Below, in pieces: positions 9,358 to 18,986 of a stretch of DNA of 24,651 nt; position 1 is the first letter of the stretch; each line of letters starts with the position of its first letter. A model generated the notes under the pieces. That model was given only the letters and a program-made list of their open reading frames with translations, made no database searches and had not been told where the DNA came from. The stretch is taken from NCBI GenBank assembly GCA_004352715.1, contig SCFE01000046.1, forward strand, positions 789,008 through 813,658. Reading direction: 5' to 3'. A program made the translations under genes and the position numbers. The stretch comes from Hofstenia miamia. Its lineage: Eukaryota; Xenacoelomorpha; Acoela.

Positions 9358-11063
9358 TCAAGTTTTCCAACGTGAATCTTTGCTTTTGGGGTACCAAAAT
9401 TCAGCCCAATCGACTAAAACATCGCTCAATATCCACGCTGATGGTTGGAGCAAACTTAAAATTTCTAATTCTTGAGATTGGATGGCTGACAATAAGTTTG
9501 GATCATTCGAAAGTTCCTGACGCAGCGTTCTTCCATAATTCAGCACAGTCTTCCAATCCGAATTTCTATTTATTGCGCAGTGTACTTTGTTTTGTATTCG
9601 TTCGTCTAATGATCCAAGAAATTTTTCAATTAAATTTGTCGATTCTAATAATGGTAATTGAATCAGTGGTGTAATCGCTTTGAACTGACCCACGTAGATG
9701 AGCTGCAATCTATAGTTCTTGATTGTCATGAACTCTTTCTACTGCTGTGACTCACTGGGATCCAGCTGGTTTTTGATAAAATCGGATACCTCTTCGCAGT
9801 GCTCACAATAGTGAAAAGCAGCCTCCAACCAGGTATGCCAACGAGTAAGTACTGGCTCCGGAGGCACAAGTGGACCAGTAATTTCAGCAAATAATCGTTT
9901 TCGCCTTGCACACTTAACCAATAATTTTTTCATAAAGCTGATAAATTGATCAACTAGCGGGTGATTATCTCTAACTTCTTCAGCACTGAATTCCATGTGC
10001 CGTACAAGTAATATGCAAGAGATTGAGAAATAAAGACTTCAACTTTCGACCACTTGTCAGCATATATGCTGTTGCATCAGTGACAAATAATTTGAATTTT
10101 TTATAGGGAACATTACCTTAGTAAAGTGAATTCAGAGTGGAATTGACAAATTGAGTGACTGTTGTAGCATTGATTTTATCCAATTCAACTAAGTTGTATA
10201 ATACTTGTGCCTTGTCATCAGATGTATATGAAAATATATTATATTTAAATATATTGGCAATAAATAGATTTAAATATATTTATTTTTCAACGTGAACAAT
10301 GGCATATATTTATTTTTTTCTGACAATAATTTTGTTTATATGAAAAATATCGTGAGTCTATTATTGTGCAGTACCGTGCTGGTAGACACTGCTTACATAT
10401 GCACTGACACCCTGTGAATAATATTCTATAAAGCAGCTAGAAAATGTAAACAAACAAGATTACCTTCACATAGCGTGACTTCATTCAACCATTCTGCCAG
10501 AGCGATAAAATATATATTTTGTTATAAAAAAATATCAGAAAATATATTTAATATATTTGTTTTTTTTATTGCTGAGAAAAATATATTTATTTTTTGCAAA
10601 AAATATATTTAAATATATTTTCATACAACTCTGCTTGCCGTTATCTTCTTCCAATATTCCAACTAAGATATTGGTTAGATGTCTTTCTCAATAACTGAAT
10701 TCCGTAGAAAATCTATTTGCTCATTATACTGCTTGTCTACATAAATTTCCCGAAGTGTCGAACTCGATGAAGTTTGTAATTTGGCATATTTCCTCATTAA
10801 ATACTTCATATCTGGATGATTGCACTTATATAAAGGAATGTTCGCATTCTTACTAGTGATCTCACCATGTCTGTGTAAAACTCATTGGACTCACTATTGG
10901 AATCTGTGTCAAAATAAGTTTGCCTACTCCTTCCTGAGAGCTCCAGTTGAGATCGATGTTTGTTGGTTTCCATATGCTTAGCACGATTATTGCAGTCAAC
11001 AAAATACACACAAGGCTTGCAGTGAAATTGTGCAATATCAACTATTCTAATTGGAGAACGCAT
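9358..11063 (-). pseudogene. hAT-superfamily transposase-like gene, broken
   Basis: Read right to left, pieces in several frames line up with a hAT-like transposase family common in arthropods and related to CGGBP1. 11063-10806: zinc-finger-like CxxC...H....H start (FHCKPCVYFVDC, KHMETNKH). 10847-10675: NANIPLYKCNHPDMKYLM and a STLRE block. 10672-10630: NILVGILEEDNGKQ. 10220-10004: LYNLVELDKINATTV, then FVTDATAYM and HITCTAHG, the hAT RNase-H-like core. 9996-9739: PLVPPEPVLTRWHTWLEAAF. 9729-9358: a C-terminal part with KVHCAINRNSDWKTV. At least four frameshifts or stops and a MITE insertion (10229-10623) show that it is dead. In life it would bind its terminal repeats and cut and paste the element. 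Terminal repeats were not identified. Confidence 0.8.
10229..10623. mobile_element. 395-bp MITE with TA target duplication
   Basis: The block begins TGAAAATATATT and ends with its inverse AATATATTTTCA. The left terminus continues as atatttaaatatatt and the right terminus (read inverted) as taaatatatt, so they differ by a short indel. It is flanked by TA on both sides (10227-10228 and 10624-10625), as for Tc1/mariner-type insertions. It contains several copies of the palindrome AAATATATTT and no coding frame. Removing it joins two parts of the hAT-like transposase reading, which supports its being an insertion. The exact ends are uncertain because the sequence is so AT-rich. Confidence 0.6.
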
Positions 11064-11441
11064 TCAGTGGAGTCCTATGCTAACTACTTGAAATATGAAA
11101 ACAACAATTACATAACAATTTTCATAATAATTGATCATCACCTTTGTTTGCTTGCCTTTTATCAGGAAAGTGGTTTTTATGAGAAATATGCTAATATATT
11201 TCATTGCTTAATTTCTCATCATTCAAGATTTAAAAAATTTTCTTGAGAAGAAATGTCTATCTTTACTTTTATTTTTTCTTTAATTTCTTTGCTGAGGTAT
11301 GTTAGAGTTAGAATTCATTTACTAATCTCATTCTTTTAATTTAAAAAAATTTCTGATAAGAAGTACATCTTCTTGAGTAAAAAACAATTTCCAAATTAAA
11401 TCTTTCATTGCATGTATCAGGCGTCCTGTCACTGTAACCAT
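11064..11441. other. AT-rich DNA, nothing recognised
   Basis: This lies upstream of the hAT-like pseudogene start on the minus strand. No terminal inverted repeat or promoter motif was identified; open frames here are unsupported. Confidence 0.4.
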
Positions 11442-12155
11442 GTAGAATCTGTACAATGATTAGAATGGACTCTATAAGGTAAGGCTGGACAAAATTGCTA
11501 TTAGTGACCTCCTTTCATTAGATGTACAAACCCAACCCTTTTGATCCAATTACTATAAGTCATGACTGTTGATACAACTACTTTATAATACGATCACTAA
11601 TTGAACTCCATTTAGATCTACAGTGAGATGTTATCAGGGTTGAAACCCAACACCAAGCATTGCAATAAAAGGAAGAATGAAGATGGTTAACAATCACCAG
11701 TTACTATGGAATTGGTTGTGTCTCACAAACAAGCCTCAGTGCAAGAGAATGTTCTCAATGCGAGGACATTGAAATTCCTAATTGTTTTAGTGCATTGATT
11801 GTTCTTGTTCTGATTGACAATTGCAATAAATGAATACTTGCAACCTGAATGTTTTAGCTTATTATAGATCCTACATATACATAGCCCTACAGATATATAT
11901 CTCCTACATACAAGTGAACAATCAATGCAGCCTGTTGAAAAGATGTCTTAAACAGTCCATAAGATAAGATGACTCTGCAACTTCTAAAGTAAACAAATGT
12001 TGCAAACATGTAAGATATAATGGAGCTCGTAGGCACCTCGTATGTATAATAGATTTTATACAGTAAGAATTTGGATCTAAAACAGATAGTGAACCCAAGG
12101 GTAGTTTTTCAGCTATTTGGTGACGTGTTCTTATTTCAGTGAATGAATCAATGGG
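11442..12155 (-). repeat. Unnamed ~710-bp repeat, copy A (inverted)
   Basis: The reverse complement of this segment matches 14529-15236 almost end to end. Shared blocks include gtagaatct near 11442, cgatcactaattgaactcca, the tacagtgaga...cagggt...accc segment, gcaagagaatgttctca, cataaggta-type spacers, gaggtgcctacgagc and gaaataagaac at the other end. Homology stops sharply at both ends, so this looks like one element unit. No coding frame is shared between the copies, which fits a non-autonomous element. Confidence 0.75.
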
Positions 12156-12786
12156 AAAGATAAATGGATAAAAAATCCTATATGTACACTTAACAATTTC
12201 ATTTCAGACTACCAACTGCACAACATGATGAATGACTGATTTTGGAGCTGCTCCAAATGTCCTTTAACTGGGAGCACCTGGGAACTACTCATGTGCTTGA
12301 ATATTTAGCTTTTGGTTGTCATTTATAATCAAACCTGACAATACTAAAAAGATAAATCTGGTGAAACTAAATTCATTACTTTCTAAATCTATTACAAACT
12401 ATTTATAATCAAATTGCACAAACAGATAAACAATTGACATGTACCTGTTCTTAATTTCAAAATTGTTTACGATTCCTTCATCACTAAATTAGCTGTAGCA
12501 ATTTCATAATTTAGCTTTTAGTCAAACATTTTGCAAATACTAATATCTCAAAACTGCACTTACAATTGTTTTACAAAAATTAAATGATAATTGTGTTATT
12601 ACAAAAAATAAATATAATTAAATCTAAGTTTATTCCTAGTCTTGGTTTCTTCTTGTTTTATTTCTTTCTTAATCACGACATTATTCCACAGATTGAATAA
12701 GCTCCTGTTTCTTCTATATAAGTAATTTTAACTTTTCTCTATCAGATCTTCTTAACTAACTTTTTACAAATACTTTTAGGGCATAG
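12156..12786. other. AT-rich spacer, nothing recognised
   Basis: This separates repeat copy A from the PHD-like pseudogene. Only short, broken frames are present. Confidence 0.4.
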
Positions 12787-13386
12787 CATCTTTTAGTCCA
12801 AACTGATCCAACGTTAATAATAATCAGTTGAGAACGTCCAGGTGTGCTGCATATCCACTAGCTTTTGAAAGGAAGCTGACATATCCTTTTTCTGCCTTCC
12901 AAAGCCTTTAATTTGCTGCTTATGATTCCTGTCAAAATTCATCATATCTCATTTTAACTCTTGAATTTCATTTGAAAGCTTCTCAATATCAGATATTTTA
13001 AGAATAATTAATTAATTAATTAATAATTAATTCTACTGTTTATTTAAGCTAGCCTTCACTGCTTGGCAGAATAATGGCTTTCTGTCTTTGTTAACACAGT
13101 CATAGCAAAATAACAGAAAATGATTATTGTATAGTTTCAGAAAGTCCGGATTTTGAGATTCAAAGCCAGAACAGTAAGAATTCCAATGGAACGAGACATC
13201 ACAATAAGCACATGTATATATAAAATCTTCATTTATTACATCAATCCATGTATCACAAATAATTGAGTGTTTGGTATTATATGGCATAATGTGGCAATTA
13301 ACAAAGAAATAAAACAAGAAGAAACCAAGACTATTAACAAACTTTGATTTAAGTATATTAAATTTTTGTAATAACACAGTTTTCAT
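12787..13386 (-). pseudogene. PHD-finger-like plus coiled-coil ORF relic (retroelement ORF1-like?)
   Basis: The minus-strand frame 13386-13033 (117 codons) contains IICDTW, then CAYCDVSFHWNSYCSGF, then FLLFCYDCVNKDRKPLFC. This spacing of Cys and His pairs resembles a PHD-type zinc finger, with one early ligand pair incomplete. After its stop and a TTAA microsatellite (13003-13032), the same strand reads ISDIEKLSNEIQELK and, past one stop, NFDRNHKQQIKGFGRQKK and DMSASFQKLVDMQHTW, a Lys/Glu-rich helix-like stretch that may be a coiled coil. PHD finger followed by coiled coil is the layout of ORF1 in several CR1/L2-type non-LTR elements. No reverse transcriptase follows, so this could be an orphan ORF1, a captured gene or part of the surrounding repeat composite. 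Confidence 0.45.
13003..13032. repeat. TTAA/AATT microsatellite
   Basis: A run of about 30 bases of attaattaattaattaata type lies between the PHD-like frame and its coiled-coil continuation. Its expansion may have introduced the stops that separate them. Confidence 0.8.
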
Positions 13387-13802
13387 TTAATTTTTGTAAA
13401 ACAATTGTAAATGCAGATTGTGGCATAATCCGTGTGTGTGGTCAAATAAAGAGAAAATATGGACATAACTAAGACTAGTAATGTAATAAATAATTGATCA
13501 AATGTAAACACACGGTTATTATCCTTTTGACTATTTGTACAATTTTATATAGTGCAGTTTTGATATATATTATATCAGCAAATAGTTTGACAAAAATCAA
13601 GAGACAATCTGACATATGCTAATTAATGCTGACTCTGCATAAATATCAGCAGATGAAGAAAGAGCAGGAAAATTGTCAACATCGTTTACTAACAGTTACT
13701 TGCCGATGTTTGATTGTTTACAAAAATTTGATATAAATATGCAGTAATAGATGTAAATGTGATGAACGAATTCTACTGGATTTATTTTGTTATTTTTGTC
13801 AG
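13387..13802. other. AT-rich DNA ahead of candidate exon
   Basis: No coding signal. The last 22 bases are T-rich and end in CAG, consistent with an intron end. Confidence 0.4.
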
Positions 13803-13932
13803 GTTTGTTTAATTATATTAATGGAAAGCTCAAAGTTTGAGCACAAGAGTCGACTGCAGGTGGTCCCAAATCCGGATAAAGTTATTTCGGAGCAGCTGCA
13901 AGATCCAGCCTTTCAAAAGTGCGGTGAAGCCA
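13803..13932 (+). CDS. Candidate start-codon exon of a host gene
   Basis: A strong acceptor (tttattttgttatttttgtcag) ends at 13802. The exon would carry 18 bases of 5' UTR, then an ATG at 13821 opening MESSKFEHKSRLQVVPNPDK and continuing VISEQLQDPAFQKCGEA to a possible donor (GCCA|GTAAGC) after 13932. Unspliced, the frame ends at TAG 13959-13961 after 46 codons. GC content and codon variety are far above the surroundings, with no poly-Lys or poly-Asn runs, and that contrast is the main evidence for real coding. I do not recognise the protein. It sits just before the diverged repeat copy C and no next exon was found downstream. Confidence 0.4.
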
Positions 13933-13999
13933 GTAAGCCGGGACTTCTGACATGCTCTTAGGCTAGGTTTACAAATAGGAGTTCTTATCAGTTATAGCT

Positions 14000-14528
14000 T
14001 TCCCTTTGATTGATTCGCCAATAATACATGCTGCTTATAATTCACTATAGGCTAAACCTTTTTAGATCCAAATTCTTACGTCCGAATAATAAGAATTATT
14101 ACACATACGAGGTGCCTCAGAGCCCTGATCATTGCCAGTTGGCTTATTTGTTTATATTGTTAACTTATCTGATTGCATATCAATTGACATTCGACTATCG
14201 ATCGACCAACATTCAATTCCTACTTTCTGCTGACGGCATTGATTGCTCACATGCACAGAGGGCTCTCATGTATGATTATAAATATAGGGATATTACATGT
14301 AGGGAATTATAAAAAGTGAATGCATTGAGGTTGCGCTATCTTCCTTTATTTACAAAACAGTGATAACAAGGGCAATCAATGCACTAAATTAATAGGTTAC
14401 AAATCGCACGTTATCACTGAGACGCTATCCGCACAATGTGAGGCCTGTTGGCAAATACTGCGGTTTCCAAGACAACTGGAGCAGTTACCAAATCGGAACT
14501 CTCTCTCTTGCATCGATCGGCGTCGGGT
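14000..14528 (+). repeat. Unnamed repeat, copy C (diverged, direct tandem with copy B)
   Basis: This is colinear with copy B but more diverged. Shared blocks are tttagatccaaattcttacg, acatacgaggtgcct followed by gagccc, gcattgattgctcacatg, the tatagggatattacatgtaggga segment, gcaatcaatgcactaaa, and a tail comparable to the gggattcgac block of B. An open frame at 14028-14312 inside it is not conserved in B, so it is not considered coding. It abuts copy B directly. Confidence 0.6.
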
Positions 14529-15236
14529 TTCATTCAATGAAATAAGAACATATCACCCTTAGGTTCACTATCTGTTTTAGATCCAAATTTTTACGGTATA
14601 ATAATAAGATCTATTATACATACGAGGTGCCTACGAGCCCCATTAAATTTTACATGTTTGCCACGTTTGTTAACTTAAGTAGTTGCAACGTCATCTTATT
14701 TTACGGACTGTTTAAGACATCTTTTTAGCAGGCCGCATTGATTGTTCACATGTATGTAGGAGATATATATCTGTATTTATCTAGGGCTATTTATATGTAG
14801 GATTTATAATAAGCTGAAATATTCAGGTTGCAAGTATTCATTTGTTGCAATTGTCAATCATAACTAGAACAATTAATGCACTAAAGCGATTAGGAATTCC
14901 AATGTCCACGCACTGAGAACATTCTCTTGCACTGAGGTTTGCTTGTGAGTCGCAACCAATTCCATGGTAACTGGTGATCATTAACCATCTTCATTCTTTC
15001 TTTTTTTTCAATGCTCGGAATTGGGATTCGACCCTGATAACTTCTCACTGTAGATCTAAATGGAGTTCAATTAGTGATCGTATTATAAAGTAGTTGCATC
15101 AACAGTCATGACTTATAGTAATTGGATTGAAAGCTTAAAAGGTTGGGATCGTACACATAATGAAAGGAGGTCACTAATAGTAATTTGGTCCAGCCTTACT
15201 TAATAGAGTCCATTCTAATCGTTGTATAGATTCTAC
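14529..15236 (+). repeat. Unnamed ~710-bp repeat, copy B
   Basis: This is the inverted partner of copy A (11442-12155), colinear over the full length. It starts ttcattcaatgaaataagaac and ends gttgtatagattctac. Near 15018 the sequence gggattcgaccc, read on the minus strand, resembles a tRNA-type B box (GGTCGAATCCC), and copy A carries a related ggttgaaaccc. That hints at a polymerase III-derived origin but no clear A box was found. Confidence 0.75.
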
Positions 15237-15855
15237 AATTTTTAAACATCACGAGATTGTATGCAATGTATAAATTTGAAATTGAAAATTTAAGAATGTT
15301 TAAAATTCCTACTGTTAAGCTTCCCACCAAATATAGCGTTATTATTATATCAGCATAAGAAAAATTCTCTCCTGTGAATATTGTCTTTCAATTCCCAACA
15401 TATTTAGCCAGTAATCTGCATTTTAATTTGAACAAACTTGAATTTCGTCATTATATGTTCATTTTTCAACATTTTATAGATAACTGGTTTAAAAGAGACT
15501 TATTTCATATATACATGATGTAGAATGAAAGGCTAACTTGGATATAATGCGAAAAAACAATATTATGAAATTTTGCACACTTTAAAGAAACTTTGTAAGC
15601 ATTTTTTAAACATAGTCTGAAACGTTTTTTATTGTTATATCGTTTTGTTCCTGAACACTTCAATAGGTTGTTAAAACACAAGAATAAATCATGTTGCACA
15701 TTAGTTATTGTAAATTGAACACACAGATGCTGATGCGGGACGAAAAAACCTTTTAGGGGTACGAGAAAGGCTTCTTTGGATACCTTTCCCACACTGAACT
15801 AAAGCTAACCGATATCCGTGAGTGTGGAAGGCAAAACTCGGTACTCGCGGATAGT
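15237..15855. other. AT-rich DNA upstream of the non-LTR element
   Basis: The stretch 15720-15850 is more GC-rich (gatgctgatgcgggacg...gtactcgcggatag) and may be the 5' UTR or promoter region of the element that starts near 15856. Minus-strand frames over it (15505-15958) are not recognised. Confidence 0.35.
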
Positions 15856-17602
15856 ATGAATGCTCACACATCACTAAGATATATACAAGGTAATTCCCAC
15901 TTAGCATTTTTTCATTGGGTGCAATTCTTTTCCAAATGGGTATTTTCACATGTTGCATTACCTATATTAGATTATTCAAAATTCGAACCAAACCTAGTCC
16001 AAAACCCAGGTCCAATACAAGATCGTGAATTTACTGTATGCAATTACAATGCAAAATGATCTCTACCAGATTTTAAATTTTTAAATTATTTGACAGATCT
16101 CCAACCTGTTGCCTAATTATGGGTTTTAAGAAACGTCAGTGTTTTGGGAAATGGAAAATTTTGAATATAATCGCTAATGATAACGAAATTTTAACATTCC
16201 AGTCAATCTCAGCTATAGCCCTTTCGTGTAAAATTGTTTCAGCTAATGAATTTTTTAGTATTGAAAATCACACAGGGGGTTTTACTCGTCTGTCCATTGT
16301 ATTTAATATTATGAAGTCTCTGTACTTCGTGAAAACAGTAAAGCAGTTTCAAAATTTTGACTAACATATATATATATATATATATATCCTTCAAGACGCC
16401 GGTAAGAGGTTCAATTGGATGGGCTAGAGTAGAGATTTGATTATATAACTTATATAAAATATGATTTTGAAAAAAACCTCTTTACATGGATGTTTTGGTA
16501 TCTAAGAACGCTGTGAGCATAGGTGGAGTAAGACATTAAATCACACTAGCTGAAGTGATCTGTAGAAACACTTAGAGAAAACTTATATATAAAATCCATA
16601 TTATGAAGATTAGAACAAAATATCTCTACACCTACAATAATTGACTTGATTTTATTGTGCTTCTATACATTCATTTCCATTAGATGTTACATCCTTTGAA
16701 TGTACTTTTAAAATTAAGTGGATAATTAGGGAGTGTCATATGCTAAAATTGTAAAATAAGATCATTTTAACAATATATGATGATCACAGTTATTACTTAT
16801 TTCGTTCCTAAAATATTAAAAACAAAACATATGTTTTGCTTAAAGTTTATTTATTTATTAAATATGTAATACAGTCCATTAAAATCCCTATTTTGTGTAG
16901 TATTTTTTTAACCATAAATTAGTACAAAGTTACTTGTGAAGGGAACAACTTGCTTTAATCTCAAGCATTGTGAATTCATAAAAATTCCTCACACAATAAA
17001 ATTTCGAAATAAATATAAATGGTTTCGTCTAATCATTTCCAACCACAGAATTTCAAACTGCTCGAAATTGAGAAATACAATTACGCAGAATAATAATACC
17101 GCCAGCATTTTTAACAGAATATCTAATATATTTGTCATATCTAAACAACCTAAGCCTTCGAAGTCTTCAACAATTGATGATAACCATGCATCTTTCAGAA
17201 AACAAAAAGCTTAAGAATTTGTTGTAGTATCACAATTAAATATTAGGCATTTTAAGAGATTTAGTAACATAAAAGAAAATTTGGATACACTGCATTGTCA
17301 TGGTATTTTTTTGATTTGTGTTTTATGTACAAATTATTTTATGGATTGATTGACGTACAGCTAGATTCTTTGAAAGAAAACCACTCGTGTACAATACAAG
17401 AAATGCAGAGTATAACACATTTCAAATATCTCCTATTATTGATACTGATAACAACGCTTTTCGGAATTTATTCTTTTGCCAAATAAGGGTACCAAAGTAT
17501 TGGAATTCTTTGGCAGATAATGTGGTAACTTCAACATCACTTGAAATATTTAAATACCGTTTGCACAGTGTTAATCTTAGCCATTTTTGTATTTTCCTTT
17601 AG
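15856..17602 (+). pseudogene. CR1/L2-type non-LTR retrotransposon relic, N- and C-terminal ends
   Basis: Two recognisable ends on the same strand. 15856-16059 reads a hydrophobic stretch (HLAFFHWVQFF) then EPNLVQNPGPIQDREFTVCN, matching the ELNPGP...F.I.HLNARS start of many animal LINE ORF2 proteins, just before the endonuclease domain. 17295-17602, in two frames, reads FFDLCFMYKLFYGLIDV, then VYNTRNAEYNTFQI, then RVPKYWNSLADNVVTSTSLE and IFKYRLHS, the standard tail beyond the reverse transcriptase (YNTRN...RVPKxWNSLP...SLxxFKxRL). The endonuclease and RT core between them are not readable; 1.7 kb is too short for the roughly 2.7-kb full ORF. A frame at 16936-17214 (KFRNKYKWFRLIISN) may be a remnant of the connecting region. 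Whether both ends come from one insertion is inferred from strand and order. Confidence 0.65.
16366..16387. repeat. TA dinucleotide microsatellite
   Basis: About 11 uninterrupted TA units lie within the decayed non-LTR element. Confidence 0.95.
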
Positions 17603-17771
17603 ATTTTCTCAGTATTCGTGTGTCTTTATGTATTGATTTTCCTTTGGTTTACTTTCCGCTTGAGCTTATGTTTGTGATATCAGACCTTGCCAGCGTTCAG
17701 TGTACAGAATTATTTCTTATAATTTGATTTATTGATTTGATATTTTATAATTTGTACAAATTGTTCAATGT

Positions 17772-17777
<6 letters not shown>

Positions 17778-17807
<30 letters not shown>

Positions 17808-17927
17808 NNNNNNNNNNNNNNNNNNNNNNNNNNNNNNNNNNNNNNNNNNNNNNNNNNNNNNNNNNNNNNNNNNNNNNNNNNNNNNNNNNNNNNNNNNNNN
17901 NNNNNNNNNNNNNNNNNNNNNNNNNNN

Positions 17928-17957
<30 letters not shown>
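17778..17957. repeat. TA microsatellite containing an assembly gap
   Basis: A TA run at about 17778-17807, then 120 N (17808-17927), then another TA run 17928-17957. The gap is most simply an unresolved long TA array. It marks the junction between the LINE 3' region and the Tc1 transposase relic, whose N-terminal half is absent. Confidence 0.9.
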
Positions 17958-17959
<2 letters not shown>

Positions 17960-18359
17960 ACTTTAGGCTAACCTTAAAGGTGCTGGATATTAGGGAAATG
18001 AATGAATCCAAATATTGCAAGATTTCGGAGGATAATCTAATAAAATCTGTTGAACAACTTCATCTCAGTCCAAAATGGTTCTTCCAACAAGACAATAAAT
18101 CTCAAGCACACAGCCAAAATAATCAAGCAGTGATTCACAAATAATAATATTATTGTAACTACATAGCCCATTCAGTCAGTAGATTTGAATCTCATTTATG
18201 GGAACGATAGAAGAAACAGATTAATTCAAGAAAGCCTAAGAAAATCAATGAATTGAAGGTCATTGCAAAAGAAAAGTTGCAGAAGTCCCCACTACATTTT
18301 GCCAGAATGTAGTCAAGAACTACAAAAAGCGATTGAGGGATGACATTTTGAGTAAATGA
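17958..18359 (+). pseudogene. Tc1-type transposase, C-terminal half, broken
   Basis: The frame reads IREMNESKYCKISEDNLIKS, then LHLSPKWFFQQDN, the Tc1 segment around the second catalytic Asp (GAC at 18091-18093). After frame changes come PIQSVDLNLI (the PSQSPDLNPIE block), RKPKKINELKVIAKE, and CQNVVKNYKKRLRDDILSK closing with TGA at 18357-18359. The codons for the expected catalytic Glu of PIENLW, about 34 residues after the Asp, are missing: the sequence passes from aatctcatt straight to tatggg. A Trp codon is also TAG. The N-terminal DNA-binding half is absent. The intact enzyme would cut and paste the element into TA sites. Confidence 0.85.
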
Positions 18360-18395
18360 GTGACTGCCAAATATTCATAATAGAACATTCTTTAC

Positions 18396-18410
18396 TGTCC
18401 AAATACTTTT
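18396..18410 (+). repeat. Tc1 3' terminal-repeat remnant
   Basis: tgtccaaatactttt, 37 bases after the transposase stop, matches the inner part of many Tc1-family terminal inverted repeats (TGTCCAAATACTTTTG...). The partner repeat would lie in or before the TA gap and was not found. Confidence 0.5.
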
Positions 18411-18986
18411 CCAACCCATGTTTTGTTAAATTGCAATTAGAGTATATATACCAGACAAATAATGTTATCTGTATTATCAATTATGATATTTATGATATTT
18501 ATATCTATGCAAATGTACAAATCGTAAATTGTTATTTTGCATAAAACAACATTCAAGAATCAAGTAATAAAGTGAATGGAATAGGGAACATAATTCATTA
18601 CACTATGGTATTTCAAAATTTTGCAATTTCTTTAAATTTTAACATTGTATAGTACCCATCAAACTAAGCTCTTTACCAAGTTTTTTTTAAAAATTTATCA
18701 TCCATAAAAAAAGATATTGACACTAAAAGAATTAATGTATTATTCAAAAAAATAAATAAGGAAGCAATTATAATATTCATTAATAAATGAACAACTTATA
18801 TTCAACAACAAAAAATAATCATTTTAATTATAATTAGTCACCATCAGACAACGTTTTTATTTTCTGGTGACTCATGGCCCTGCAATTCTCCGGTCACATA
18901 ATGAGTAATGTAGTTTGTGATTTGTTCTAAAGGCAAACAAATATAGGATACAAATGCACAGATGCTGTTGTTTATTATTTCATTTT
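18411..18986. other. AT-rich DNA, nothing recognised
   Basis: Low-complexity sequence with only short frames. A tatgatattta repeat near 18482-18503 is the only pattern noted. Confidence 0.4.

Noticed and set aside
9348-9674. 108-codon plus-strand frame
   Set aside because: It lies antisense to the hAT-like transposase C-terminal part, which has recognisable family motifs.
14028-14312. 94-codon open frame inside repeat copy C
   Set aside because: The frame is not kept in copies A or B of the same repeat and the protein is unrecognisable.
15505-15958. Two minus-strand frames of about 90 codons
   Set aside because: They have no motif and lie antisense to the probable 5' region of the non-LTR element.
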